5,523 bases of DNA from Polaromonas sp. YR568 (GTDB lineage: Bacteria > Pseudomonadota > Gammaproteobacteria > Burkholderiales > Burkholderiaceae), in NCBI GenBank assembly GCA_945871335.1, contig CAMBWM010000164.1, forward strand, positions 1-5,523. The letters run 5' to 3'. Under the pieces are notes generated by a model, which made no database searches, had not been told where the DNA came from, and worked only from the letters and a program-made list of their open reading frames with translations. Positions 1 to 5,523 of this stretch are shown piece after piece. Numbering within the stretch: the stretch's first letter is position 1; each line of letters begins with the position of its first letter. The translations under genes were made by a program, and so were the position numbers.

Positions 1-47
1 CCAACGTTGACGTGGGGCTTGGTTCGTGTGAATTTTTCTTTTGCCAT
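1..47 (-). CDS. tuf: Elongation factor Tu, first 15 codons (gene runs off the window)
   Basis: The visible peptide is MAKEKFTRTKPHVNV followed by a split glycine codon, the standard N-terminus of bacterial EF-Tu leading into the G1 loop. EF-Tu is the cytoplasmic GTPase that carries aminoacyl-tRNA to the ribosomal A site. The ATG is fixed by the family N-terminus and by a GGAGT Shine-Dalgarno at 53-57, five bases upstream. It lies 111 nt downstream of fusA on the same strand, which is the usual last position of the str operon. None of the nucleotide-binding motifs are inside the window, so only identity and start can be judged. Betaproteobacteria usually carry two near-identical tuf copies; from its position this one is the str-operon copy. 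Confidence 0.95.
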   Translation of the reverse strand, partial: MAKEKFTRTKPHVNV

Positions 48-89
48 GATTTACTCCAGATAAAGAACGTGCCACGTGACAGGTTTAAC

Positions 90-148
90 GTCTGCACTGT
101 GTTGCTGATTCCCCCGCCACGGGCAGCGGGGGGCACACAATCGCAGAC
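90..148 (-). promoter_or_regulatory. Extended stem-loop in the fusA-tuf spacer
   Basis: Four nested complementary blocks can be paired by eye: 90-95 with 143-148 (6 bp), 98-102 with 135-139 (5 bp), 104-105 with 133-134 (2 bp) and 111-117 with 126-132 (7 bp, all G-C). Together they give about 20 base pairs with small internal loops, a 5-nt bulge (106-110) and an 8-nt apical loop. No T-tract follows on the transcript side (the next bases read AATCAGC), so it does not look like an ordinary intrinsic terminator. It fills about half of the 111-nt spacer. Plausible roles are an RNA processing site or a 3'-end stabiliser or partial attenuator that sets the ratio of EF-G to EF-Tu. The pairing is seen; the role is inferred. 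Confidence 0.55.
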
Positions 149-158
149 AGGGAAAAAT

Positions 159-2261
159 TTACTTGGCGCGGGCAGCCATGATGGCTTCAGACACGTTGCG
201 CGGTGCTTCAGCGTAGTGCTTGAACTCCATGGAGTACGTGGCACGGCCTTGCGTTGCAGAGCGCAGCGTAGTCGAGTAGCCGAACATCTCGGACAGTGGC
301 ACTTCGGCCTTGATGGCTTTGCCGCCACCGATCATGTCTTCCATGCCCTGGACCATACCGCGGCGTGAGGATAAATCGCCCATCACGTTACCAGCGTAGT
401 CTTCCGGGGTCTCAACTTCCACAGCCATCATCGGCTCCAGAATCACCGGGCTGGCCTTGCGGCAGCCTTCTTTGAAGCCGAAGATGGCAGCCATCTTGAA
501 GGCCAACTCATTCGAGTCCACATCGTGGTACGAGCCGAAGTGCAGTGTGACTTTGACGTCGACCACCGGGTAACCAGCGAGCACGCCCGTGGTCACAGCT
601 TCGTGAATGCCTTTTTCAACCGCAGGAATATATTCGCGCGGCACCACGCCGCCCTTGATGGCGTCGATGAACTCAATGCCTTTGCCCGGCTCGTTGGGTT
701 CGATCTTCAGAACCACGTGGCCGTACTGGCCTTTACCGCCGGACTGACGCACAAATTTGCCTTCGGCATCTTCCACGGTCTTGCGGATGGTTTCGCGGTA
801 AGCCACTTGCGGCTTGCCGACATTGGCCTCAACGCCGAACTCGCGCTTCATGCGGTCCACGATGATCTCGAGGTGCAACTCGCCCATGCCGGCGATGATG
901 GTCTGGCCCGATTCTTCGTCGGTCTTAACGCGGAAAGACGGATCTTCTGCAGCCAAACGCTGCAAAGCAATGCCCATTTTTTCCTGGTCAGCTTTGGTCT
1001 TGGGCTCAACTGCCTGCGCAATCACGGGCTCAGGGAAGACCATGCGTTCGAGCATGATGATGGCGTCGGGATCGCACAGGGTTTCGCCCGTGGTCACGTC
1101 TTTCAGACCCACGCAGGCGGCGATGTCACCGGCCACAATTTCGCTGACTTCCTGGCGCTCATTGGCGTGCATCTGAACGATACGGCCGATACGCTCTTTC
1201 TTGCCCTTGATCGGGTTGTAAACGGTGTCGCCCTTTTTCAGAACGCCCGAGTACACACGCACGAAAGTGAGCTGGCCCACAAACGGGTCGGTCATCAGCT
1301 TGAAAGCCAGGGCCGAGAATTTCTCTCCGTCATCCGCATTGCGGCTCACCGGTGCTTCGTCATCGTCCGTGCCAGTCACAGGCGGGATGTCGATAGGGGC
1401 CGGCATGAAGTCGATCACGGCGTCCAGCATCCGCTGCACACCCTTGTTCTTGAAAGCCGAGCCGCAGTACATGGGCTGGATTTCGCTGGCGATGGTGCGG
1501 GTGCGAATGCCGAACTTGATTTCTTCTTCGGAAAGGTCGCCCTCTTCCAGGTACTTATTCATCAGCTCTTCATTGGCTTCAGCGGCGGCCTCAACCATCT
1601 TTTCGCGCCACTCTTTGGCTGAAGCCAGTAACTCGGGGGGGATTTCGCGGTATTCGAACTTCATACCTTGCGAAGCTTCGTCCCAGATGATGGCTTTCAT
1701 CATGATCAGGTCGACCACGCCAGTGAAACTTTCTTCAGCGCCGATGGGGATCACCATAGGCACGGGGCTGGCTTTCAGGCGCAGCTTCATGCCTTCGACA
1801 ACCTTGAAGAAGTTGGCACCTGTGCGGTCCATCTTATTAACGAAGGCCAGACGCGGCACCTTGTACTTGTTGGCCTGGCGCCAGACAGTCTCGGACTGGG
1901 GCTGCACGCCGCCCACTGCGCAGTAAACCATGCACGCGCCGTCAAGCACGCGCATAGAGCGCTCGACTTCAATGGTGAAGTCAACGTGGCCCGGGGTGTC
2001 AATGATGTTGATGCGGTGCTCAGGGTAGGACGAGTCCATCCCCTTCCAGAAGCAAGTGGTGGCCGCCGAAGTGATCGTGATGCCACGCTCTTGCTCTTGC
2101 TCCATCCAGTCCATGGTGGCAGCGCCATCATGGACTTCGCCAATTTTGTGGCTCACGCCGGTGTAAAACAAAATACGCTCGGTCGTGGTAGTTTTGCCGG
2201 CGTCAATGTGCGCGGAAATACCGATGTTGCGGTAGTTTTTAATGGGTGTAGCGCGGGACAT
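159..2261 (-). CDS. fusA: Elongation factor G
   Basis: This 700-residue protein is the GTPase that drives tRNA and mRNA translocation on the ribosome and, with RRF, ribosome recycling. The G motifs are intact: G1 AHIDAGKT (17-24), G2 RGITI (59-63), G3 DTPGHVDF with catalytic His92 (88-95), G4 NKMD (142-145) and G5 GSAFKNKG (267-274). Domain G and its G' insert run to about 290, domain II to about 405, III to about 485, IV (with the [11 protein letters not shown] segment) to about 610, and V to the end. Length is close to E. coli EF-G (704). The ATG at 2261 gives the family start [20 protein letters not shown]; its ribosome-binding site is weak (GAAAG at 2268-2272). It lies between rpsG and tuf, so it is the housekeeping copy rather than a fusA2 paralogue. 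No truncation or missing motif was seen. Confidence 0.98.
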   Translation of the reverse strand: MSRATPIKNYRNIGISAHIDAGKTTTTERILFYTGVSHKIGEVHDGAATMDWMEQEQERGITITSAATTCFWKGMDSSYPEHRINIIDTPGHVDFTIEVERSMRVLDGACMVYCAVGGVQPQSETVWRQANKYKVPRLAFVNKMDRTGANFFKVVEGMKLRLKASPVPMVIPIGAEESFTGVVDLIMMKAIIWDEASQGMKFEYREIPPELLASAKEWREKMVEAAAEANEELMNKYLEEGDLSEEEIKFGIRTRTIASEIQPMYCGSAFKNKGVQRMLDAVIDFMPAPIDIPPVTGTDDDEAPVSRNADDGEKFSALAFKLMTDPFVGQLTFVRVYSGVLKKGDTVYNPIKGKKERIGRIVQMHANERQEVSEIVAGDIAACVGLKDVTTGETLCDPDAIIMLERMVFPEPVIAQAVEPKTKADQEKMGIALQRLAAEDPSFRVKTDEESGQTIIAGMGELHLEIIVDRMKREFGVEANVGKPQVAYRETIRKTVEDAEGKFVRQSGGKGQYGHVVLKIEPNEPGKGIEFIDAIKGGVVPREYIPAVEKGIHEAVTTGVLAGYPVVDVKVTLHFGSYHDVDSNELAFKMAAIFGFKEGCRKASPVILEPMMAVEVETPEDYAGNVMGDLSSRRGMVQGMEDMIGGGKAIKAEVPLSEMFGYSTTLRSATQGRATYSMEFKHYAEAPRNVSEAIMAARAK

Positions 2262-2300
2262 AAATTACTTTCAGTTCGCCAAACGAACAAGATATAACTA

Positions 2301-2319
2301 AAAACATGGCGCATGTTTT
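2301..2319 (-). promoter_or_regulatory. AT-rich hairpin before fusA
   Basis: Bases 2301-2308 (AAAACATG) pair perfectly with 2312-2319 (CATGTTTT) around a 3-nt loop. On the transcript the stem ends in a run of five U (the last at 2300). The A-tract, stem and U-tract layout resembles a weak, possibly bidirectional terminator, but half of the stem is A-U and fusA must be transcribed through it. It sits 40 nt upstream of the fusA start. It could be a pause, attenuation or processing site. Confidence 0.4.
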
Positions 2320-2328
2320 CACTGCGCG

Positions 2329-2343
2329 AGTGCCGGCGGCACT
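2329..2343 (-). repeat. Short hairpin in the rpsG-fusA spacer
   Basis: AGTGCC (2329-2334) and GGCACT (2338-2343) form a perfect 6-bp stem with a 3-nt loop. It lies between the AT-rich hairpin at 2301-2319 and the long-range repeat at 2350-2419, so the mRNA ahead of fusA can fold into consecutive stems. The pairing is direct observation; no function can be assigned. Confidence 0.4.
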
Positions 2344-2349
2344 TTGCGG

Positions 2350-2419
2350 TGACAGCTGGCAGGGATTTGGGCTTTAGCTTTGCGGGCCGGGCAAGCAGTG
2401 CGCCCGAACCCAGCTGTCA
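2350..2419 (-). repeat. 10-bp inverted repeat in the rpsG-fusA spacer enclosing 50 nt
   Basis: TGACAGCTGG at 2350-2359 is the exact reverse complement of CCAGCTGTCA at 2410-2419. The 50-nt interior holds a smaller stem, 2388-2392 with 2402-2406 (CGGGC/GCCCG, 9-nt loop). A 10-bp perfect match at this spacing is unlikely by chance in a 195-nt spacer. The spacer itself is long compared with the few tens of bases in the E. coli str operon. A processing site or a leader structure for fusA is plausible. No U-tract follows, so termination is not indicated. Confidence 0.55.
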
Positions 2420-2456
2420 ACGCGTCAAATTCCTACAGCCAACACGAACGTCGACT

Positions 2457-2930
2457 TTAGAAACGGAAGTGGCTGAAGGCCTTGTTGGCTTCGGCCATGC
2501 GGTGAACTTCGTCACGCTTTTTCATGGCGCCGCCACGACCTTCTGTTGCTTCCATCAGCTCATTGGCCAGACGCAAGGACATGGATTTTTCACCACGCTT
2601 TTTGGCAGCCTCTTTGAGCCAGCGCATGGCCAAAGCCATACGGCGCACAGGGCGAACCTCAACCGGCACCTGGTAGTTAGCACCGCCGACACGGCGGGAC
2701 TTCACTTCAACCATGGGCTTGATGTTGCCGATGGCCATGTGGAAAGCCTCCAGCGGGTCTTTGCCGGGGTTCTTTTTCTCGATAAACTCGAGCGCGCCAT
2801 AAATAATGCGCTCGGCGACGGCCTTTTTACCGCCTTGCATGATCACGTTCATGAACTTGGCGAGATCGACATCACCAAATTTAGGATCAGGAAGAATTTC
2901 ACGTTTAGGGACTTCGCGACGACGTGGCAT
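2457..2930 (-). CDS. rpsG: 30S ribosomal protein S7
   Basis: This 157-residue protein begins [19 protein letters not shown] and matches bacterial S7 along its whole length. S7 binds the 3' major domain of 16S rRNA, nucleates assembly of the 30S head and lines the E site. The basic N-terminal arm (1-18), the conserved core helices (about 20-70) and the beta-hairpin [17 protein letters not shown] (77-93) are all visible. The ATG at 2930 is chosen because it gives the family N-terminus and is preceded by a strong Shine-Dalgarno AGAGGTG (2936-2942). The frame stays open upstream to an ATG at 2984, but those 18 residues are unlike S7. It is followed by fusA after 195 nt. In E. coli S7 represses its own operon through the rpsL-rpsG spacer; the structured spacer here would be the place to look for the same. 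Confidence 0.98.
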   Translation of the reverse strand: MPRRREVPKREILPDPKFGDVDLAKFMNVIMQGGKKAVAERIIYGALEFIEKKNPGKDPLEAFHMAIGNIKPMVEVKSRRVGGANYQVPVEVRPVRRMALAMRWLKEAAKKRGEKSMSLRLANELMEATEGRGGAMKKRDEVHRMAEANKAFSHFRF

Positions 2931-2960
2931 TTTTTCACCTCTTTGCTTCAGTTGGCACCA

Positions 2961-3005
2961 CTCCAGGAAATCCTGGGGCAACACCGCGAGAGTTAGTTAA
3001 CTCTC
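2961..3005 (-). promoter_or_regulatory. Two tandem hairpins upstream of the rpsG ribosome-binding site
   Basis: GAGAGTT (2988-2994) pairs with AACTCTC (2999-3005) around a 4-nt loop, 7 bp perfect. CCAGG (2963-2967) pairs with CCTGG (2972-2976) around AAAT, and c2961-g2978 can add a further pair. Both lie within about 75 nt upstream of the rpsG start and leave the Shine-Dalgarno at 2936-2942 free. Their position matches the E. coli rpsL-rpsG spacer, where S7 binds for translational feedback. That makes them candidates for an S7 target, but no sequence match to the E. coli site was established. Neither is followed by a U-tract. Confidence 0.45.
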
Positions 3006-3096
3006 ACTTACTCGACCGGCACAACTATTTGCGCTTGGGTCACTTCGCTCTCAACGCCCTGCCGGGACGAAGGGAGCACCGTGTTTTTTTGAAGTC

Positions 3097-3147
3097 GTCT
3101 GCAAACCATTTGCAAGCGCTTCTGGCGCGGACACTACTTTCGCAGAC
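3097..3147 (-). repeat. Long-range inverted repeat just after the rpsL stop
   Basis: GTCTGC (3097-3102) pairs with GCAGAC (3142-3147); after a bulged c3141, AAA 3103-3105 can extend the stem with TTT 3138-3140. A competing local hairpin, TGCAAA (3100-3105) with TTTGCA (3109-3114), uses the same downstream arm, so two alternative folds are possible. The outer arms carry the same sequence as the outer arms of the fusA-tuf stem (90-95 and 143-148). It starts 14 nt after the rpsL stop codon. Confidence 0.45.
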
Positions 3148-3161
3148 CGAGCCGACCGGAT

Positions 3162-3539
3162 TTATTTGGCCTTTGGCTTTTTAGCACCGTACTTGGAGCG
3201 CGACTGCTTGCGGTCTTTGACGCCCTGCAAGTCAAGCGAGCCACGCACGATGTGGTAACGAACACCGGGCAAGTCCTTGACACGACCACCACGAACCAGC
3301 ACCACGCTGTGTTCCTGCAGGTTGTGGCCTTCGCCGCCGATGTAGGAGATGATCTCGAACCCGTTGGTCAAGCGCACTTTGGCGACTTTACGCAGAGCAG
3401 AGTTTGGTTTCTTTGGCGTCGTGGTGTACACACGGGTGCACACGCCGCGGCGCTGCGGAGAGTTTTGCATCGCGGGGCTTTTCGAGTTGATCTTCTCGAC
3501 TTCGCGCCCCTGACGCACTAGCTGGTTAATGGTTGGCAT
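3162..3539 (-). CDS. rpsL: 30S ribosomal protein S12
   Basis: This 125-residue protein forms part of the 30S decoding centre and controls tRNA selection accuracy. The hallmark segments are intact: [19 protein letters not shown] (34-52), [12 protein letters not shown] (68-79) and [13 protein letters not shown] (84-96). Lys43 and Lys88 (numbered with Met1), the usual streptomycin-resistance positions, are both wild type, as is Pro91, so the sequence predicts sensitivity at this locus. Asp89, the residue methylthiolated by RimO in E. coli, is present. The N-terminal [16 protein letters not shown] and the tail [10 protein letters not shown] follow the Burkholderiales pattern. ATG 3539 is preceded by GAGGG at 3550-3554. 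It is the first gene after the promoter at 3650-3678, with a leader of roughly 100 nt, and is followed by rpsG after 231 nt. Confidence 0.98.
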   Translation of the reverse strand: MPTINQLVRQGREVEKINSKSPAMQNSPQRRGVCTRVYTTTPKKPNSALRKVAKVRLTNGFEIISYIGGEGHNLQEHSVVLVRGGRVKDLPGVRYHIVRGSLDLQGVKDRKQSRSKYGAKKPKAK

Positions 3540-3585
3540 TTAAAAACGTCCCTCAACGTCTGATATCTAACTGACCCGGGTAGGC

Positions 3586-3598
3586 CGTGCCTGGCACG
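3586..3598 (-). repeat. Short palindrome in the rpsL leader
   Basis: CGTGCC (3586-3591) and GGCACG (3593-3598) are perfect reverse complements around a single T, which as RNA is a 5-bp stem with a 3-nt loop. It lies midway between the predicted transcription start and the rpsL start codon, about 30 nt upstream of the GAGGG ribosome-binding site. No role can be assigned from sequence alone. Confidence 0.35.
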
Positions 3599-3624
3599 TG
3601 AAAAACCGGAAAAACGTAAATCCC

Positions 3625-3639
3625 TCCGGAATTTCCGGA
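3625..3639 (-). promoter_or_regulatory. 15-bp palindrome with repeated TTCCGG at the start of the rpsL leader
   Basis: TCCGGAA (3625-3631) and TTCCGGA (3633-3639) are perfect inverted repeats around one base. On the transcribed strand TTCCGG occurs three times, at 3635-3640, 3626-3631 and 3606-3611. With the -10 at 3650-3655, transcription would start near 3643, placing the palindrome at about +4 to +18. It could be a promoter-proximal operator, or as RNA a 6-bp hairpin at the extreme 5' end of the str mRNA. The symmetry is seen; the role is inferred. Confidence 0.4.
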
Positions 3640-3649
3640 AAAGCCTATG

Positions 3650-3678
3650 AGTGTAGCAGGCTGGGATGAGCCATGCAA
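3650..3678 (-). promoter_or_regulatory. Predicted sigma70 promoter of the str operon
   Basis: On the minus strand, TTGCAT (3673-3678) stands as the -35 and TACACT (3650-3655) as the -10, separated by exactly 17 bp. The -10 is preceded by TGC, giving the extended -10 pattern TGnTAnACT. The first three -35 bases and four of the six -10 bases match consensus. Transcription would begin near 3643, leaving a leader of about 100 nt before rpsL. The position, between the end of the dac gene and rpsL, is where the operon promoter is expected. There is no experimental evidence. Confidence 0.65.
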
Positions 3679-3682
3679 ATTG

Positions 3683-3712
3683 AGGCCTTGACTCTGCCAA
3701 AGCAGACGGCCT
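3683..3712 (-). terminator. Terminator-like hairpin directly after the dac stop codon
   Basis: TCTGC (3693-3697) pairs with GCAGA (3702-3706) around a 4-nt loop. An outer stem of AGGCC (3683-3687) with GGCCT (3708-3712) encloses it with a lopsided internal loop. On the transcript the stem is followed by CAATTTG, a poor U-tract, so it is at best a weak terminator or an mRNA 3'-end stabiliser. It begins immediately after the dac TGA and ends just before the str -35 box, which suits insulation of the two transcription units. Confidence 0.4.
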
Positions 3713-4912
3713 TCACTTGATCCACAGGCGGATCGAGTCCCAGGCGCGCCCCAGCACGCCGGCCTCGTCGACGGCTTCCAGTGCCAACAAAGGCACCTCA
3801 GCCACAACCACATCATTGGCAGTAGTGACCCTCAACGCGCCGATCGCCTGACCACGCCCGAAAGGGGCGACCAAGGGGTTAGGCCGGACCACCTGCGTTT
3901 TGAGCTTGGCGCCGCTGCCCGCCGGCACCGCCACCACAATGGCTTCCGGACGGCCCAGATTGACTACGTTCGACTTACCTTTCCAGACCGGGGGGGACAC
4001 CACCGGCTGCGCGGCATCGAACAACTTGACCACTTCAAATGCCGTATAGCCCCAGTTGAGCAGTTTTTGCGCCTCGGTGGCCCGGGCATTTTCGCTGGCG
4101 GCACCCAACACAATGGCCATGAGGCGGCGATTACCCTGCGCTCCCTGAGCACCCAGGCCGGGAACATCACGCTTGGCGGTGGCGATCATGCAAAAACCCG
4201 CTGCCGCTGTATGGCCGGTTTTGAGGCCGTCGACCGAGGGGTCGCGAAACAGCAGCAAGTTACGGTTGCTGTCGTTGGCCGCAGGTGTGCCCGGATATCG
4301 GTATTTTTTCAGGGCATAGAAGCCGGTGTAGCTAGGGAAATCCTGCAGCAGCCGGGCTGCCAGAAGGCTTAAATCGCGGGCGGTTGTGCTGTGGCCGGGC
4401 TCGGTCAAACCTTCGGGGTTGGTGAAGCTGGTGGCCTTCATGCCCAAAATTTTGGCGCGCTCGTTCATCATCTGGACAAAGCGCTCGACACTGCCGCCCA
4501 CGCCCTCGGCCAACGCCACCGTGGCGTCATTGCCTGACTGCACGATCATGCCTTTGATCAGATCTTCAACAGGCACCTTCATCTTCGGGTCGATGAACAT
4601 GCGCGAACCCGGCATTTTCCAAGCGCGCTCGCTCACCCCCAAGGTCTGCTTCAGGTCTATTTTTTTGGCTCTGAGCGCATCAAATACAAGGTAGGCCGTC
4701 ATCAGCTTAGTCAGCGACGCCGGCTCGATCGGTGTGTCGATGTCTTTGGCCGCCAGAATCTGGTTGGCCGTGATGTCCAGCACCAGATAGGCACGCGCCG
4801 CCACCTCTGGCGGCTGAACTTGCTGGGCAAGCACCGGGGCACCCTGTGTCAGCGTTACAAAAAAAACAAAAAAGCTGGCAAGGGCGGCCAGCACGCGTGT
4901 GTATCGGGGCAT
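3713..4912 (-). CDS. dacA: D-alanyl-D-alanine carboxypeptidase, PBP5/6 family
   Basis: This 399-residue low-molecular-weight penicillin-binding protein removes the terminal D-Ala from peptidoglycan pentapeptides in the periplasm. The N-terminus is a Sec signal peptide: basic MPRYTR, a hydrophobic core rich in Phe and Val (7-22), and probable cleavage after VLA (27-29). The peptidase S11 domain (about 36-290) has all three active-site motifs: SLTK with nucleophile Ser66 and Lys69, SGN at 126-128, and KTG at 231-233. The beta-rich PBP5 C-terminal domain follows from about 291. The last 15 residues (GVLGRAWDSIRLWIK) look like the amphipathic helix that tethers these enzymes to the inner membrane. 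Length matches E. coli PBP5 (403). The ATG at 4912 is required for the signal peptide, since the next Met is at 71. The ribosome-binding site is poor. It lies 68 nt after the hydrolase gene and 173 nt before rpsL. The exact paralogue name (dacA or dacC) is uncertain. Confidence 0.93.
   Translation of the reverse strand: MPRYTRVLAALASFFVFFVTLTQGAPVLAQQVQPPEVAARAYLVLDITANQILAAKDIDTPIEPASLTKLMTAYLVFDALRAKKIDLKQTLGVSERAWKMPGSRMFIDPKMKVPVEDLIKGMIVQSGNDATVALAEGVGGSVERFVQMMNERAKILGMKATSFTNPEGLTEPGHSTTARDLSLLAARLLQDFPSYTGFYALKKYRYPGTPAANDSNRNLLLFRDPSVDGLKTGHTAAAGFCMIATAKRDVPGLGAQGAQGNRRLMAIVLGAASENARATEAQKLLNWGYTAFEVVKLFDAAQPVVSPPVWKGKSNVVNLGRPEAIVVAVPAGSGAKLKTQVVRPNPLVAPFGRGQAIGALRVTTANDVVVAEVPLLALEAVDEAGVLGRAWDSIRLWIK
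4859..4892 (-). terminator. Intrinsic-terminator-like hairpin and T-tract inside the dac signal-peptide codons
   Basis: On the transcript, GCTGGC (4887-4892) pairs with GCCAGC (4874-4879), a perfect 6-bp stem that is five-sixths G-C, around a 7-nt loop. It is followed at once by six T, one G and eight T (4873 down to 4859). This is the classic layout of a Rho-independent terminator, but it lies 21-54 nt inside the dac reading frame, in codons 7-18. The T-tract encodes FFVFFV of the signal peptide, so codon demand for a hydrophobic core may explain it. If functional, a ribosome translating the signal peptide would prevent the hairpin, coupling dac transcription to its own translation. Confidence 0.45.
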
Positions 4913-4940
4913 GGTTTTTATATCTTCAATAAGAAGGTTC

Positions 4941-4953
4941 GCCCTAAAAGGGC
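4941..4953. repeat. Small hairpin between the hydrolase and dac genes
   Basis: GCCCT (4941-4945) and AGGGC (4949-4953) form a 5-bp stem with a 3-nt loop, and past a mismatch TT 4938-4939 can pair with AA 4955-4956. On the transcribed strand the T run comes before the stem rather than after it, so it is not a convincing terminator for the hydrolase gene. No clear promoter for dac was found in the 68-nt spacer (4913-4980); read-through from the hydrolase gene is possible. Confidence 0.3.
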
Positions 4954-4980
4954 AAAACCGGGCTGAGTGCCATCACAGTT

Positions 4981-5523
4981 TCAACTCAAGTGACGCACCA
5001 CCAGGCTCTTCAGCAAAGGCAATTGTCCATGAAAGAAATGACCGACCCCCGGCACCACCGTGACCGGCAGAAATTGGGGGCGCGCCCAGTCAAGCACGTT
5101 AGCCAAGGGCACCGTGTCATCGCTCTCACCATGGATCACCAAAGTTTTGTCATGCGCCTGGCTAGGGACAGGCGCGACCGCAAACCGGCTGGCGGCGGTA
5201 CCGACCAGCACCAGGCTGTCGATCTCACGCTCTTGCTCAAGCGCGGCCAAAGCGTGTGAGGTGACAAAGGCGCCGAAAGAAAAACCCGCCAGCGCCAATC
5301 GGCCGACCGGTGCGGCATGTCGCACCACGGACAGCATGTCTAAGAGTTCGCCGCGGCCTTCGTCATGGCTGCCCTCGCTTCCGCCCACACCCCGGAAATT
5401 AAACCGGACCGCCGTCCAGCCACACTGGGTGAAGGCGCGCGCCAATGTTTGCACCACCTTGTTGTCCATGGTGCCGCCAAACAAGGGATGCGGATGGGCA
5501 ATCACGGCCACCCCTTTGGCGAT
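4981..5523 (-). CDS. Alpha/beta hydrolase of the COG2945 type, 5' end outside the window
   Basis: The C-terminal 180 residues of a cytoplasmic alpha/beta-fold serine hydrolase are visible; the beginning lies beyond 5523. Numbered from the first visible residue, landmarks are AHPHPLFGGTMDNKVV (9-24), typical of this family and forming the oxyanion-side loop, then FNFRGVGGSEG (41-51), the nucleophile elbow GFSFG with Ser82 (80-84), the acid motif GESDDTVP with likely Asp136 (132-139), and GVGHFFHG with catalytic His162 (159-166). The triad is therefore complete. The substrate is unknown: members are annotated only as hydrolases or CocE/NonD-like, so no reaction should be claimed. An in-frame GTG at 5511 is not accepted as the start, because a first strand should precede AVIAHPHP and the frame stays open to the edge. 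It lies 68 nt upstream of dac on the same strand and may be co-transcribed with it. Confidence 0.88.
   Translation of the reverse strand: MAKGVAVIAHPHPLFGGTMDNKVVQTLARAFTQCGWTAVRFNFRGVGGSEGSHDEGRGELLDMLSVVRHAAPVGRLALAGFSFGAFVTSHALAALEQEREIDSLVLVGTAASRFAVAPVPSQAHDKTLVIHGESDDTVPLANVLDWARPQFLPVTVVPGVGHFFHGQLPLLKSLVVRHLS

Noticed and set aside
525..1622. A 365-codon open frame on the plus strand
   Set aside because: It is wholly antisense to fusA, its translation is rich in His, Arg and Ala with no recognisable domain, and it follows from the codon bias of a conserved gene on the other strand. The same reasoning removes the other plus-strand frames over fusA, rpsG, rpsL and dac.
2415..2420. Perfect TTGACA -35 box on the minus strand before fusA
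   Set aside because: At 16-18 bp spacing there is no acceptable -10 (the best candidate is TGCTTG), so it is not called a promoter and is only mentioned as part of the inverted repeat.
2931..2984. An N-terminal extension of S7 starting at an ATG at 2984
   Set aside because: The extra 18 residues are not part of the S7 family, and the strong AGAGGTG site sits directly before the ATG at 2930.
3084..3090. A run of seven T on the plus strand as a possible plus-strand terminator
   Set aside because: No stable hairpin directly precedes it, and no plus-strand gene is present to terminate.
3553..3816. Minus-strand open frame of 87 codons spanning the dac end and rpsL leader
   Set aside because: It overlaps dac in another frame, covers the predicted promoter and leader, and resembles no known family.
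5509..5511. GTG as the start of the hydrolase
   Set aside because: The frame is open to the window edge and the family has an N-terminal strand before the AHPHPLFGG motif; no ribosome-binding site can be assessed. The gene is treated as truncated by the window.

Overview
The window carries the streptomycin (str) ribosomal operon of a betaproteobacterium, together with two genes upstream of it. Every real gene is on the minus strand, so transcription runs from high to low coordinates. In that order the genes are: a 5'-truncated alpha/beta hydrolase (from 5523 down to 4981), a PBP5-type D-alanyl-D-alanine carboxypeptidase (4912-3713), rpsL (S12), rpsG (S7), fusA (EF-G) and the first 15 codons of tuf (EF-Tu), cut by the window edge at base 1. 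The S12 sequence (start [16 protein letters not shown]), the 700-residue EF-G and the moderately GC-rich composition fit Burkholderiales, most likely Comamonadaceae (Rhodoferax/Polaromonas-like). That placement comes from recalled family sequences, not from a search.

Region by region: 4981-5523 is the C-terminal 180 residues of a serine hydrolase. 3713-4912 is the exported cell-wall carboxypeptidase, and an intrinsic-terminator-like hairpin plus T-tract lies inside its signal-peptide codons. 3540-3712 holds a terminator-like hairpin just after the dac stop, a good sigma70 promoter with an extended -10, and a leader with a 15-bp palindrome. From there rpsL, rpsG, fusA and tuf follow with unusually long spacers of 231, 195 and 111 nt. 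No stretch longer than 300 bases lacks a gene.

The str genes supply two 30S proteins (decoding centre and head) and two translational GTPases, all needed in proportion to growth rate. The proteins look ordinary and intact. The interesting signal is in the non-coding RNA. All three str spacers contain long-range inverted repeats enclosing 39-50 nt, and two of them (rpsL-rpsG and fusA-tuf) share the same arm sequences, GTCTGCGA and TGCAGACG on the mRNA strand. This suggests a repeated processing or regulatory element within one operon. No mobile element, CRISPR array, tRNA or rRNA was seen, and no wholly new multi-gene system is evident.
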